Assembly (NCBI GenBank): GCA_938036875.1
Contig: CALHVX010000162.1
Coordinates: 1 to 36,238 of the forward strand
Length of the DNA: 36,238 nt
From: an uncultured Pseudomonadales bacterium
GTDB lineage: Bacteria > Pseudomonadota > Gammaproteobacteria > Pseudomonadales > Azotimanducaceae
Direction of reading: 5' to 3'
The position numbers were made by a program, and so were the translations under genes. The notes under the pieces are model-generated. The model was given only the letters and a program-made list of their open reading frames with translations. It made no database searches and was not told the DNA's origin. Below are positions 28,192 to 36,238 of this stretch, in pieces; position 1 is the stretch's first letter; every line of letters starts with the position of its first letter.

Positions 28192-30045
28192 TTGACTACA
28201 CGCATTGCCAAACTTAGCACCCAGGTAGCAAACCAAATTGCTGCGGGCGAGGTGGTTGAGCGTCCCGCTTCCGTCATTAAAGAGTTAGTCGAAAACAGCA
28301 TTGATGCTGGGGCGACGCATATCCGTGTGGACATCGCCGAAGGTGGGGTTAAGCGTATTCGAGTTAGTGATGACGGTTTGGGCATCGTGGCTGCAGACTT
28401 GCCGCTGGCGTTAGCGCGACATGCCACCAGCAAAATCGTGAGTGCAGATGACCTAGATGGTGTTGGCAGCCTGGGCTTTCGCGGTGAAGCGCTAGCGAGT
28501 GTGGCCTCGGTTGGTCGGGTGCGGCTCACCAGTCGGTCGCAATCCGAGCCGGATGCCAACTTGCTTGAGATACACGGCGGTGAGTTGGTTGCAGATGGCC
28601 CGGCGGCGCATCCGGTTGGCACCACGGTTGAAGTGTCGGATTTATTTTTCAATACCCCCGCGCGCCGTAAGTTCTTAAAAACCGAGCGCACAGAAACCAA
28701 ACAGATCGAGCTTGTGTTGCGCCGCTTGGCCTTGGCAAACCTACCGGTGGCCTTTGAGCTAACCCAGGGAGGGCGCGCCATTTTGCAGTTGCCCGCTGGG
28801 TCTCCAGAGCAACGGTTAACGGCCATCCTCGGCAAAGACTTTGTGGCCAACAGCGTGGTCATCGAAGAGAACCGTGGTCAGATTCGTCTGCACGGCTGGG
28901 TTGGGCTGCCAACTTTTTCGCGCAGCCAAACGGATCAGCAGTATTTCTTTGTGAACGAACGCGTGGTGCGCGACAAGTTGGTGGCCCACGCCATTCGCCA
29001 GGCGTATCGGGACGTGTTGTTTAACGGTCGGCATCCGGTGTTTGCTTTGTACCTTGAGCTGCCACCTCAGTCCGTGGATGTGAACGTGCATCCAACCAAA
29101 CACGAGGTTCGGTTTCGCGATGCGCGTGCGGTGCATGACTTTATCTTTGGCACGCTGAATCGTGCGTTGCGCGATCAGCGTCCGGTGCAAGGTGAGTCCA
29201 CGCCGGATACCCACTTGCAACCTTTTGGCTCAGCGGATGCGTCTGCGCAAGGTGAAGGGTTGCGTCAATCGAACCTAGCGCCGCCGATCCATCGGCAGCA
29301 TGGCATGAGCTTTGCGCGCCCAACCAGCGAAACACCCTCCATTGAGCAGCTGGTGCACAACTACACGCACGGTCAAAAAGATGAGCAACCAGAAAGTCAC
29401 ACCCAGGCGCATGCCCAGGGTCATCCGCATGCACCCGTCGAGTCCGACGGCGATGGCCCACCGTTAGGCTATGCGGTGGCTCAGCTACATGGGGTTTACG
29501 TGTTGGCGCAAAACGCCAGTGGGTTGGTCATGGTGGATATCCATGCAGCTCATGAACGGATTACCTACGAAGCTTTTAAGCAGCAGTTTGCTCAAGATGG
29601 CGCTGCGCTTGTGCAACAACGACTGTTGGTTCCGGTTGCGCTAGACGTAGCCACCAGCGATGCCGAGTTGGTGGAATCCAACGCAGCGGCGTTGGCGGAC
29701 CTAGGTTTGGTGGTGGAGCGCACGGGCCCGTCGAGCATTGCGGTGCGTGAAGTGCCCGCGCTGTTAGCCAACGGCGACGTGCAGCAGTTGGCGTTGGATG
29801 TGTTGGCAGACCTAGCAACCTTTGGTCAATCCTCACGCTTGGCCGATCATCGAGATGACTTGCTGGCCACCATGGCTTGCCACGGCTCCATTCGGGCAAA
29901 CCGCAGCTTAACCTTGCCAGAGATGAATGGCCTGTTGCGGCAGATGGAGGTCACGGAAAACGCTGGCCAGTGTAATCATGGCCGGCCAACCTTTGTGCAG
30001 TACTCGTTGGCCGAGCTGGACCGCTTGTTCCTGCGCGGCCAGTAG
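28192..30045 (+). CDS. mutL: DNA mismatch repair protein MutL (endonuclease type)
   Basis: MutL couples MutS mismatch recognition to strand incision. The 617-residue protein has a GHKL ATPase with KELVENSIDAG (Glu31, Asn35), SDDGLGI, LGFRGEALASV and FFNTPARRKFLK, then a His/Gln-rich linker (about 370-430) and the dimerization domain. The metal-site motif DIHAAHERITYE (449-460) fits DxHA(X)2E(X)4E, with Ile in place of the usual Gln or Met. MACHGSIR (561-568) and CNHGRP (594-599) are the other zinc/metal blocks. E. coli MutL lacks these, so this organism probably nicks DNA with MutL and has no MutH. The start is TTG, 21 bp after the amidase stop; no ATG is near. Confidence 0.96.
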   Translation: MTTRIAKLSTQVANQIAAGEVVERPASVIKELVENSIDAGATHIRVDIAEGGVKRIRVSDDGLGIVAADLPLALARHATSKIVSADDLDGVGSLGFRGEALASVASVGRVRLTSRSQSEPDANLLEIHGGELVADGPAAHPVGTTVEVSDLFFNTPARRKFLKTERTETKQIELVLRRLALANLPVAFELTQGGRAILQLPAGSPEQRLTAILGKDFVANSVVIEENRGQIRLHGWVGLPTFSRSQTDQQYFFVNERVVRDKLVAHAIRQAYRDVLFNGRHPVFALYLELPPQSVDVNVHPTKHEVRFRDARAVHDFIFGTLNRALRDQRPVQGESTPDTHLQPFGSADASAQGEGLRQSNLAPPIHRQHGMSFARPTSETPSIEQLVHNYTHGQKDEQPESHTQAHAQGHPHAPVESDGDGPPLGYAVAQLHGVYVLAQNASGLVMVDIHAAHERITYEAFKQQFAQDGAALVQQRLLVPVALDVATSDAELVESNAAALADLGLVVERTGPSSIAVREVPALLANGDVQQLALDVLADLATFGQSSRLADHRDDLLATMACHGSIRANRSLTLPEMNGLLRQMEVTENAGQCNHGRPTFVQYSLAELDRLFLRGQ

Positions 30046-30053
30046 CAGCGCCC

Positions 30054-31022
30054 ATGGCCTTGCCGGTACTCATGGTGTTGGGCCCCACGGCGTCCGGTAA
30101 AACCCAGCTGGCGGAAGCCTTGGTGGATGCCTTGCACCCGCAGCAACCGCTGCGCCTGATTAGCATGGACTCTGCGTTGGTCTACCGAGGTATGGACATC
30201 GGTACGGCCAAACCCAGTCGCGAAGAGCTTGCTCGTTACCCTCATGCGTTGATCGACATTCGTGACCCAAGCGAGCCTTACTCGGCGGCGGATTTTGTGC
30301 GTGATGCCGATCTTGAGGTGCGCCAAGCCCATGCCGCCGGTGAGCTACCGCTATTGGTCGGTGGCACCATGCTCTACGCCAAAGCGTTTCGAGATGGGTT
30401 GGCGGATCTACCCACAGCGGATCAGGCCATACGTGAACGCTTGCGCCAAGAGGCGGAGGTCCAAGGTTGGCCCGCACTGCATGCGCGGCTGGCGGCTGCT
30501 GACCCGGTTGCGGCAGAAAAGATCGAGCCGCAAAATTCCCAGCGGTTGCAGCGCGCGCTAGAAGTGTTGGAGCTCACGGGCAAGCCGCTGTCTTGGTGGT
30601 GGCAACAGCAGTCCCAACAATCCGCCGCCGCCCGCTTGGGTGTGCGGTTGGAGCAAGTGGCCATTGTCCCATCGGACCGTCGCTTGCTGCACCAGCGTAT
30701 CCAGCTGCGGTTGGACCAAATGTTGGCCCAGGGGTTGCTGGCCGAAGTCACCCAGTTACATCAGCGCGATGATTTGTCCTTGCAACTCCCCTCGATCCGG
30801 GCCGTGGGTTATCGCCAGGTGTGGGAACACTTGGATGGCCAGTACGACAGCAAAGAGATGCGCGAACGGCTGCTTGCGGCCACCCGCCAACTAGCCAAGC
30901 GTCAGCTCACCTGGCTGCGCGGCTGGCCAGATTTGTTGACGCTTGAGCCGGCCTTAACCCCACAAGCGCTGCAAGCCAACGTCCAGGCGGTTTTGCATGG
31001 CACACAGCCGTCCCTAGGCTGA
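30054..31022 (+). CDS. miaA: tRNA dimethylallyltransferase
   Basis: MiaA adds dimethylallyl to A37 of UNN-decoding tRNAs, the first step of ms2i6A. The 322-residue protein has the P-loop GPTASGKTQLA (10-20), DSALVYRGMDIGTAKPS, HALIDIRDPSEPYSAADF, LLVGGTMLYAKA and SIRAVGYRQVWEHL. The length is as usual. It starts 8 bases after the mutL stop and is followed by a 151-bp gap before hfq, where a promoter for hfq is expected. Confidence 0.97.
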   Translation: MALPVLMVLGPTASGKTQLAEALVDALHPQQPLRLISMDSALVYRGMDIGTAKPSREELARYPHALIDIRDPSEPYSAADFVRDADLEVRQAHAAGELPLLVGGTMLYAKAFRDGLADLPTADQAIRERLRQEAEVQGWPALHARLAAADPVAAEKIEPQNSQRLQRALEVLELTGKPLSWWWQQQSQQSAAARLGVRLEQVAIVPSDRRLLHQRIQLRLDQMLAQGLLAEVTQLHQRDDLSLQLPSIRAVGYRQVWEHLDGQYDSKEMRERLLAATRQLAKRQLTWLRGWPDLLTLEPALTPQALQANVQAVLHGTQPSLG

Positions 31023-31033
31023 GCGGGCCAAAC

Positions 31034-31062
31034 TTGCAAAACGCTATGCGCCTCGCCATAGT
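31034..31062 (+). promoter_or_regulatory. Possible sigma-70 promoter upstream of hfq
   Basis: TTGCAA (31034-31039) and CATAGT (31057-31062) are separated by 17 bp, each matching four of six consensus positions. They lie about 110 bp before the hfq start and just after miaA. Confidence 0.35.
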
Positions 31063-31109
31063 GATTACATGACATCGGAAGTCGTGCTTAACTAGCCATT
31101 ACTTCCAGC

Positions 31110-31135
31110 AAACCTTAGCGATAAACCTTAGCGAT
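31110..31135. repeat. Perfect tandem duplication of 13 bp upstream of hfq
   Basis: AAACCTTAGCGAT occurs twice head to tail (31110-31122, 31123-31135), ending 38 bp before the hfq start. It lies downstream of the candidate promoter, so it would be in the hfq 5' leader. Confidence 0.85.
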
Positions 31136-31173
31136 GGGGCCAGCAACTGCATGTTGCACATCTGGAGAACGAC

Positions 31174-31416
31174 ATGACAAAGGGGCATTCACTACAAGAC
31201 CCTTATCTCAACACGCTACGAAAAGAACGGGTGCCCGTATCCATTTACCTGGTTAACGGCATCAAGTTGCAAGGCCAAATCGAATCCTTTGACCAGTTTG
31301 TGGTACTGCTCCGCAACTCGGTCAGCCAGATGGTTTACAAACATGCCATCTCAACAGTAGTGCCGTCGCGCAACGTGCGCATCGCACCGACTGGGGACGA
31401 AGAAGCCAGCGCTTAA
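31174..31416 (+). CDS. hfq: RNA chaperone Hfq
   Basis: Hfq is the hexameric Sm-like protein that pairs small RNAs with mRNAs. The 80-residue form is short, as in Pseudomonas, and lacks the long disordered tail of E. coli Hfq. [32 protein letters not shown] gives the N-terminal helix with distal and rim residues, [10 protein letters not shown] is the Sm1 block, and the proximal-face [10 protein letters not shown] is the Sm2 block. The ATG has GGAG 6 nt upstream. It follows miaA and precedes hflX in the conserved order. Confidence 0.98.
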   Translation: MTKGHSLQDPYLNTLRKERVPVSIYLVNGIKLQGQIESFDQFVVLLRNSVSQMVYKHAISTVVPSRNVRIAPTGDEEASA

Positions 31417-31544
31417 CCCATCCTTTTCGGTCGTGTGAGCTTTTCTACTGCACTTTTGCATTCTGATTGTTAGGCGCTATTGGCTCAACCCAATGGGTTG
31501 GGTTGCCAGCAGATGCGAAAGTAGCTCAGATACCGAGCGTATTT

Positions 31545-32972
31545 ATGTTTTTTGATCGACCTGAAGACGGGCACCGCGCCCTGTTACTGCATTTGGACCT
31601 TGTTGGCGTCCAAGCCCCAGACCCAAGCGAAACCAAAGAGCTGGCCGAAGGTGCCGGCTTAGAGGTGGTTGCCACCATTACCGGCAAGCGGCAAACGCCG
31701 CACTCACGCTATTTTGTCGGCACCGGCAAGTTAGAAGAGGTGCGTGAACTGCTCAAAGCCGAGGGTGGTGAGGTGTTGTTGTTGAACCATGACATTGGCG
31801 CGGGCCAGCAACGCAACCTAGAGAAGACCCTGGACGTGCGGGTTATGCCGCGCACCGAGCTGATCTTGCATATCTTTGCGGACCGGGCGCGGACCCATGA
31901 GGGACAGCTGCAGGTAGAGCTGGCCCAATTGCAGCACGCCCAAAGTCGCCTAGTGAAAGGCTGGACCCACCTAGACCGGCAAAAAGGCGGGATCGGCCTG
32001 CGCGGTGCAGGTGAGAAGCAAATTGAGATGGACCAGCGCATGTTGGGTGAGCGGCTTAAGTCCGCGCGCGCTCGGCTGGATGAGGTGGCGGCGCGACGTG
32101 CTCGTGGCCGTGAGCGGCGGGCCCGGCAGAACACCCGAACCGTGGCTTTGGTGGGTTACACCAACGCTGGCAAGTCCACCCTGTTTAATGCGTTGACCGC
32201 CGGTGGAGTGGTGGCTGAGGATCGTTTGTTTGCCACCTTAGACCCCACCATGCGCGCGTTGCCCATGAAGGGCGTCGGTGATGTGGTCTTGGCGGATACG
32301 GTGGGATTTATCTCCCATTTGCCCCACACCTTGGTCGAAGCGTTCAAAGCGACCCTAGAAGAGGTGGCGCATGCGGATTTGCTGTTACACCTGGTGAACG
32401 CCGCCAGCCCGGATGCAGCGGAGCAAATCCATCAAGTTCAGGACGTTTTGACCGAAATTGGGGCAGATCGCGTGCCAATGCTGGCGGTCCTCAATAAGGT
32501 TGATATGCTCAGCCCTGAGCAGGCGCAAGAGCGTTTGCCGGACCTGGACCAGCAGTTGGCTCGGTTCGCCCGAGAAAGCGCCACAGATGGGGCTTCTACG
32601 CAGCCAACCCACCGCGCCGTGCGCGCTAGCGCTTTGACGGGAGAGGGTTTGTCCGACGTGCTGGACGCTGTTGAGCAGCGTTTGGGTGAGTCTCGCGAGC
32701 GTTTGTTGGTGCATTTGCATGCGGGCGATGGCGCAACCCGAGCTTGGCTCTATGCTGAAGGTGCAGTGCTGGCAGAAGAAGTCCAAGATGACGGCATGCT
32801 GGTGTTGCAGGTCCAGGCAGACGAGCGCTTGGTAGCGCACCTCGAAAGTCGTTCTGGCGTTAAACTAAGCACCTATACTGTGGCAGCTGAGCCAAGCTCA
32901 GTGGTGCCCGGTGAGCCCCCTCCCTTGCAGGAAGGAGAGGGCATCCCTAGAATTTCGCCCCTGCCCAACTGA
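31545..32972 (+). CDS. hflX: Ribosome-associated GTPase HflX
   Basis: HflX is a GTPase that splits stalled 70S ribosomes, mainly under stress. From the ATG at 31545 it has 475 residues. The N-terminal HflX domain has VVATITGKRQTPHSRYFVGTGK and ARTHEGQLQVELAQLQHAQSRLVKGWTHLDRQKGGIGLRGAGE (blocks between 41 and 156). The G domain has GYTNAGKST (204-212), DTVGF (251-255), NKVD (317-320) and a SALTGEG G5 element. The frame continues 26 codons upstream, but the family begins with MFDRP-like sequence, so 31545 was chosen. The C-terminal tail of about 25 residues is Pro/Ser-rich. Confidence 0.96.
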   Translation: MFFDRPEDGHRALLLHLDLVGVQAPDPSETKELAEGAGLEVVATITGKRQTPHSRYFVGTGKLEEVRELLKAEGGEVLLLNHDIGAGQQRNLEKTLDVRVMPRTELILHIFADRARTHEGQLQVELAQLQHAQSRLVKGWTHLDRQKGGIGLRGAGEKQIEMDQRMLGERLKSARARLDEVAARRARGRERRARQNTRTVALVGYTNAGKSTLFNALTAGGVVAEDRLFATLDPTMRALPMKGVGDVVLADTVGFISHLPHTLVEAFKATLEEVAHADLLLHLVNAASPDAAEQIHQVQDVLTEIGADRVPMLAVLNKVDMLSPEQAQERLPDLDQQLARFARESATDGASTQPTHRAVRASALTGEGLSDVLDAVEQRLGESRERLLVHLHAGDGATRAWLYAEGAVLAEEVQDDGMLVLQVQADERLVAHLESRSGVKLSTYTVAAEPSSVVPGEPPPLQEGEGIPRISPLPN

Positions 32973-33008
32973 TTGGCAGCTAAGTGATAGACAAACGGAG
33001 CAACGTAA

Positions 33009-34151
33009 ATGGCTTGGAATGAGCCTGGTGGTAACGATAAAGACCCTTGGGGCAACCGCGGTGACCAAGGGCCCCCGGATTTAGATGAAGTCTTTCGCAA
33101 GGCTCAAGACCGGCTGTCCGGTATTTTTGGCGGCGGCGGTAGTGGCGGCGGCGAAGGTGGCGGCGGGTTGAGCTATGGTCTGATCGCCGTGTTGGCCGCC
33201 GTTGGACTGTTGCTGTACGCCTTTTCTGGCATCTACCAAGTGGATGAGAAAGAGCGTGGCGTGGTGTTCCGCTTTGGCGCGGCGCAAGAAGCGTTGGTGA
33301 TGCCAGGGCTGCATTGGAACCCGCCGATCATTGATAAGGTGGAGCGCGTCAACGTGACCAACGTTTACTCCCATCAACACCAAGCCTTGATGCTGACCGA
33401 AGACGAGAACATCGTTGATATCAACATGAGCGTGCAGTATCTCGCCAGCGACCCGCGGGCTTACCTCGTTAACGTGCGTAGCCCAGAAAACAGCCTGAGC
33501 CATGCGACAGAGAGCGCGCTGCGGCACGTTGTCGGTAGCTCGACCATGGACAGTGTGATTACCGATGGTCGCGCAGCGATTGCGCTAGAGGTACAACAAC
33601 GTCTGCAAAACTACTTGGACCTCTATGGTGCTGGTATTACCGTGAGCACGGTCAACATCGACCAAAGCGCACCGCCGGCCCAGGTCAAAGATGCCTTTGA
33701 TGATGTGCAAAAAGCCAAAGAGGATGAGCAGCGTTATATTAACCAAGCCAATGCTTTGGCTGAGCAGATTATCCCAGAAGCTCGTGGTGATGCGGCAAAG
33801 CAAGTGGAGCAAGCCAACGCTTACCGCGATCAAGTGATCGCGCGAGCTGAAGGTGAAGCGGAACGTTTCAAGAAGCTGCTAGCCGAGTACTCTGTCTCTA
33901 AGCGAGTCACCCGCGACCGTCTCTATATGGACGCGTTGGAGAAGGTGCTCTCGCAAAGCTCAAAAGTGATGGTGGACGTTGAGGGCGGCAACAACATGTT
34001 GTATTTGCCACTCGACCGCATGACCCAAAACAACACACCAGCACGGGTTGGCAACGAATCGTCCGTCGATTCCGTGCGCAATGCATCAGACGCAATTTTG
34101 CGTGAGCTTAATGATCGGGTGACAACCAACCGTCGCCGCGACACACGCTAA
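33009..34151 (+). CDS. hflK: FtsH protease modulator HflK
   Basis: HflK and HflC form the large periplasmic-facing SPFH assembly that encloses and moderates the FtsH protease. The 380-residue protein has a Gly/Pro-rich cytoplasmic N-terminus (MAWNEPGGNDKDPWG, then a GGGGSGGGEGGGG run at 41-53), a TM segment at about 57-74, an SPFH domain (VDEKERGVVFRFG to about residue 230) and a long Ala/Glu-rich helix (about 230-310) typical of the cage. GMTP-like VMPGLHWNPPIIDKVERVNV is characteristic. It is followed by hflC after 17 bp. Confidence 0.97.
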   Translation: MAWNEPGGNDKDPWGNRGDQGPPDLDEVFRKAQDRLSGIFGGGGSGGGEGGGGLSYGLIAVLAAVGLLLYAFSGIYQVDEKERGVVFRFGAAQEALVMPGLHWNPPIIDKVERVNVTNVYSHQHQALMLTEDENIVDINMSVQYLASDPRAYLVNVRSPENSLSHATESALRHVVGSSTMDSVITDGRAAIALEVQQRLQNYLDLYGAGITVSTVNIDQSAPPAQVKDAFDDVQKAKEDEQRYINQANALAEQIIPEARGDAAKQVEQANAYRDQVIARAEGEAERFKKLLAEYSVSKRVTRDRLYMDALEKVLSQSSKVMVDVEGGNNMLYLPLDRMTQNNTPARVGNESSVDSVRNASDAILRELNDRVTTNRRRDTR

Positions 34152-34168
34152 GGTAACCGGAGCACAAC

Positions 34169-35032
34169 ATGCGAAATACCTTACTTATGATTGTTGCTGT
34201 GGTTTTGGTGCTTATTGCCGCCAACAGCGTCTATACCGTGCACGAAACCCAACGCGCTTTGTTGCTGCGGTTTGGTGCCATCAAGAAGGCCGACATCCCA
34301 CCCGGTTTGCATTGGAAGATGCCGATCGCAGAAGCCGTGATGAAGTTTGACGGTCGGGTCCTGACCTTAGATTCCAACCCTGAAACTTACTACACGCTCG
34401 AGAAGAAACCTCTCATTGTGGATTCCTTTGTGAAGTGGAAGGTTGCGGATGTGCTGAAGTACTACACGGCCAGCTCCGGCGATGAGCGCAATGCTGAGCG
34501 TCTGCTGCAAGAGCGGGTCCGCGAAGGTTTGCGTAACCAGATCAGCGCCCGGAATATGCACGAAGTGATTTCTGGTGAGCGTGACCAGTTTATGCAAGAG
34601 CTCACGACCCAGCTTAATAGCGTGATGCTAGAGAATGTTGGCGTTGAGGTAGTGGATGTTCGCGTTAAGCGTATTGACCTGCCAACCAACGTATCCGAGT
34701 CGGTTTACGATCGAATGAACTCCGAGCGTGAAATTGAAGCGCGGCAATATCGTGCTCAAGGCCAAGAGATGGCGTTGGGGATTCGCGCAGATGCCGAGCG
34801 GCAAACGGTAGTCATCGGCGCCGATGCGTACAACAAAGCTCAGCAGCTACGAGGTGATGGCGATGCGAAATCGGCCAACCTGTACGCCGAAGCCTACGAG
34901 CGTGACCCAGAGTTTTACGAGTTCTACCGCAGCATGAACGCCTACGTTAATATTTTTGATAACAAGGGTGATATGCTGATTCTGGATCCGAACAGTGAAT
35001 TCTTTAAGTACCTAAAGAAAGATACCCAATAG
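34169..35032 (+). CDS. hflC: FtsH protease modulator HflC
   Basis: HflC is the partner of HflK in the FtsH-regulating membrane complex. The 287-residue protein has an N-terminal TM anchor (about 4-20), then VHETQRALLLRFGAIKKADIPPGLHWKMPIAEAVMKFDGRVLTLD of the SPFH domain (read here as consecutive blocks), VVDVRVKRIDLP and a helical RAQGQEMALGIRADAERQTVVIGADAYNKAQQLRGDGDA stretch. The ending YVNIFDNKGDMLILDPNSEFFKYL is standard. The length is slightly below that of E. coli HflC (334). The usual DUF2065 gene after hflC is absent. Confidence 0.97.
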   Translation: MRNTLLMIVAVVLVLIAANSVYTVHETQRALLLRFGAIKKADIPPGLHWKMPIAEAVMKFDGRVLTLDSNPETYYTLEKKPLIVDSFVKWKVADVLKYYTASSGDERNAERLLQERVREGLRNQISARNMHEVISGERDQFMQELTTQLNSVMLENVGVEVVDVRVKRIDLPTNVSESVYDRMNSEREIEARQYRAQGQEMALGIRADAERQTVVIGADAYNKAQQLRGDGDAKSANLYAEAYERDPEFYEFYRSMNAYVNIFDNKGDMLILDPNSEFFKYLKKDTQ

Positions 35033-35040
35033 GTTTTGAA

Positions 35041-35059
35041 AGCTGCGCGTAGCGCAGCT
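35041..35059 (+). other. Perfect hairpin between hflC and hisZ
   Basis: The stem AGCTGCGC, loop GTA, GCGCAGCT has 8 bp and begins 8 bases after the hflC stop. The downstream side is C/A-rich (CACCCACCCACCC), with no T tract, so it is not a normal intrinsic terminator. It may attenuate transcription or stabilize the hflKC mRNA end. Confidence 0.5.
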
Positions 35060-35090
35060 CACCCACCCACCCAACTGAAGAAATAGAGCT

Positions 35091-36238
35091 GTGACCGAGC
35101 ATAAATGGCGCCTGCCTGCGGGTGTAGATCAAGTGCTAGCGCCCCGCGCGCGACAACTAGAAATGCTGCGCCGACATGTGTTGGATGTTTTTCATAGCTG
35201 GGGTTTTGATTACGTAGAGCCTCCTATCATTGAGTTTGCTGACTCCTTGCTGGTTGGCGGCGATGAAACCTTAGATCTCCAAACCTTAAAAGTGGTGGAT
35301 CAGATGAGCGGTCGCCTGCTTGGCGTGCGCTCGGATATGACCGCGCAAGCGGTTCGCATTGACGCGCACAACCAGCAGCGTAACCCCACCGGTGCCCCTG
35401 CGCGTCTGTGTTATGCGGGAACTGTGGTTCATGCGGTACCTTTTGGGGTACACGGCTCCCGGGTTCCCTTAAAAGCCGGCGCTGAGATTTTTGGCGTCGC
35501 CGATTCGTCTGCGGATGCTGAAGTTGTGGCCTTGCTGGTGGATATTTTGCAGAGCAGCGGCATGGCAGAGCCCACCGTTGTGCTCGGCCACATGGGTATC
35601 TATCGAGCCTTGGTTGCCGATCTTGGGTTAGACGCCCAGCTCGCCTCAGCCTTGCTGGCCGCTATGCAAAGCAAATCCGAAACCGACATCGTTGAGCTGT
35701 TGCCTAAGGGTAAAGCGCGCGATCTCTTGGTGCGGCTACCCACCTTGATGGGAGGCCATGCCGTCTTTGCCGATGCGCGCAGCGCGATTGGCTCGCAACA
35801 TCCAAAAGCGTTAGCGGCAGTTGATGAGTTAGAACGTTTAGCCGGCCTGGTGGACGATCGCTGCCAGTCGTTGCAGCTGCGTTTTGACCTGGCTGAGTTG
35901 GCAGGCTTCGGCTATCACAACGGACCATTGTTCAGCGCCTACCATCCCCAGGTTGGGCATGCGGTGGCTCGGGGCGGGCGCTACGACAATCTGGGTGAGG
36001 CCTTTGGCTCAACGCCGCGTGCGGCTACCGGTTTTGATGTGAACCTGCGGCCACTGCTCGACAATGCATTGGCTGAACTCACCGCCGCAACCGAAGCGAT
36101 TTGGGTTGCCCCCCAGGTTGCTGTTGCGGCAAGATCGGCAGCTGAGATTCAGCGCTTACGCGCCGCTGGTCACCGAGTTGTGGTGGCGCTCACAGCAACC
36201 GAGCAACCGTCATCCGATTGCACCAAACAACTAGTTCA
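35091..36238 (+). CDS. hisZ: ATP phosphoribosyltransferase regulatory subunit, 3'-truncated
   Basis: HisZ is a histidyl-tRNA synthetase paralogue that partners the short-form HisG in the first step of histidine synthesis. From the GTG at 35091, 382 codons are open to the window edge, close to full length for the family (about 390). HKWRLPAGVDQVLAPRARQLEMLRR begins it. VEPPIIEFADSLLVGG, LKVVDQMSGRLLGVRSDMTAQAVRI and ARLCYAGTVVHAVPFGVHGSR carry the class II aaRS motif 1 and 2 regions, and ARGGRYDNLGEAFG...AATGFDVNLRPLL carries motif 3. Arginines and His-site residues of true HisRS are not fully kept, and there is no anticodon-binding domain in view. No purA is seen, because the window ends. Confidence 0.95.
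   Translation, partial: MTEHKWRLPAGVDQVLAPRARQLEMLRRHVLDVFHSWGFDYVEPPIIEFADSLLVGGDETLDLQTLKVVDQMSGRLLGVRSDMTAQAVRIDAHNQQRNPTGAPARLCYAGTVVHAVPFGVHGSRVPLKAGAEIFGVADSSADAEVVALLVDILQSSGMAEPTVVLGHMGIYRALVADLGLDAQLASALLAAMQSKSETDIVELLPKGKARDLLVRLPTLMGGHAVFADARSAIGSQHPKALAAVDELERLAGLVDDRCQSLQLRFDLAELAGFGYHNGPLFSAYHPQVGHAVARGGRYDNLGEAFGSTPRAATGFDVNLRPLLDNALAELTAATEAIWVAPQVAVAARSAAEIQRLRAAGHRVVVALTATEQPSSDCTKQLV

Noticed and set aside
28167-28862. Long open frame on the minus strand opposite the mutL ATPase domain
   Set aside because: It is Ser/Arg/Thr-rich shadow sequence opposite conserved MutL motifs.
33120-33170. GGC-rich repeat in hflK as a possible microsatellite or CRISPR-like repeat
   Set aside because: It encodes the Gly-rich N-terminus that is normal for HflK.

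Overview
The window looks like ordinary core chromosome of a gammaproteobacterium, most like Pseudomonas in gene order. GC is in the high fifties by eye. It holds 25 protein-coding genes, two of them cut by the window edges (hldE at the left, hisZ at the right), packed tightly with many end overlaps. From memory, the order closely follows the Pseudomonas aeruginosa block running from rfaE/hldE and waaA through tolC, cpdA, parE, parC, serB, fimX, psd, rhdA, orn, queG, nnr, tsaE, ami, mutL, miaA, hfq, hflX, hflK and hflC to hisZ. I see no rRNA, tRNA, CRISPR array, insertion sequence or prophage. I cannot name the genus.

Left part (1-6820): 3' part of hldE; a convergent overlapping pair of oxidoreductase genes (aldo/keto reductase and FAD-dependent); waaA preceded by a REP-like palindrome; and tolC, convergent with waaA. 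A 483-bp non-coding stretch upstream of tolC carries an 18-bp operator-like palindrome and a nested hairpin. A DUF1249 (YqiB-like) gene follows. hldE and waaA build the heptose/Kdo inner core of LPS, and tolC is the outer-membrane efflux duct.

Middle (6864-18429): cpdA (cAMP phosphodiesterase), parE and parC (topoisomerase IV), a two-TM AhpA/YtjB-like protein divergent from serB, and then a minus-strand pair: a PilZ-like protein followed by a FimX homologue. FimX carries REC-like, PAS, degenerate GGDEF and degenerate EAL domains. This pair points to c-di-GMP control of type IV pili.

EF-P and lipid/sulfur part (18576-22776): epmB, efp and epmA form a complete cluster for beta-lysylation of EF-P Lys34. 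psd and rhdA follow on the minus strand. rhdA seems to use a rare AUU start codon.

Right part (22956-36238): orn; queG divergent from nnr; then a long rightward run nnr-tsaE-ami-mutL-miaA-hfq-hflX-hflK-hflC-hisZ. This covers metabolite repair, t6A tRNA modification, cell separation, mismatch repair, i6A modification, sRNA chaperone, ribosome-rescue GTPase, FtsH regulators and the histidine pathway. MutL is of the endonuclease type.

Compared with the usual neighbourhoods, nudF (tolC/yqiB), yqiA (cpdA/parE), rsgA and motAB (psd/orn), and the small DUF2065 gene (hflC/hisZ) are not at their expected places. I found no convincing undescribed system. The items most worth a second look are the AUU start of rhdA, the REP-like element, the tolC palindrome, two perfect short tandem duplications in gene gaps, and the PilZ-like/FimX pair.
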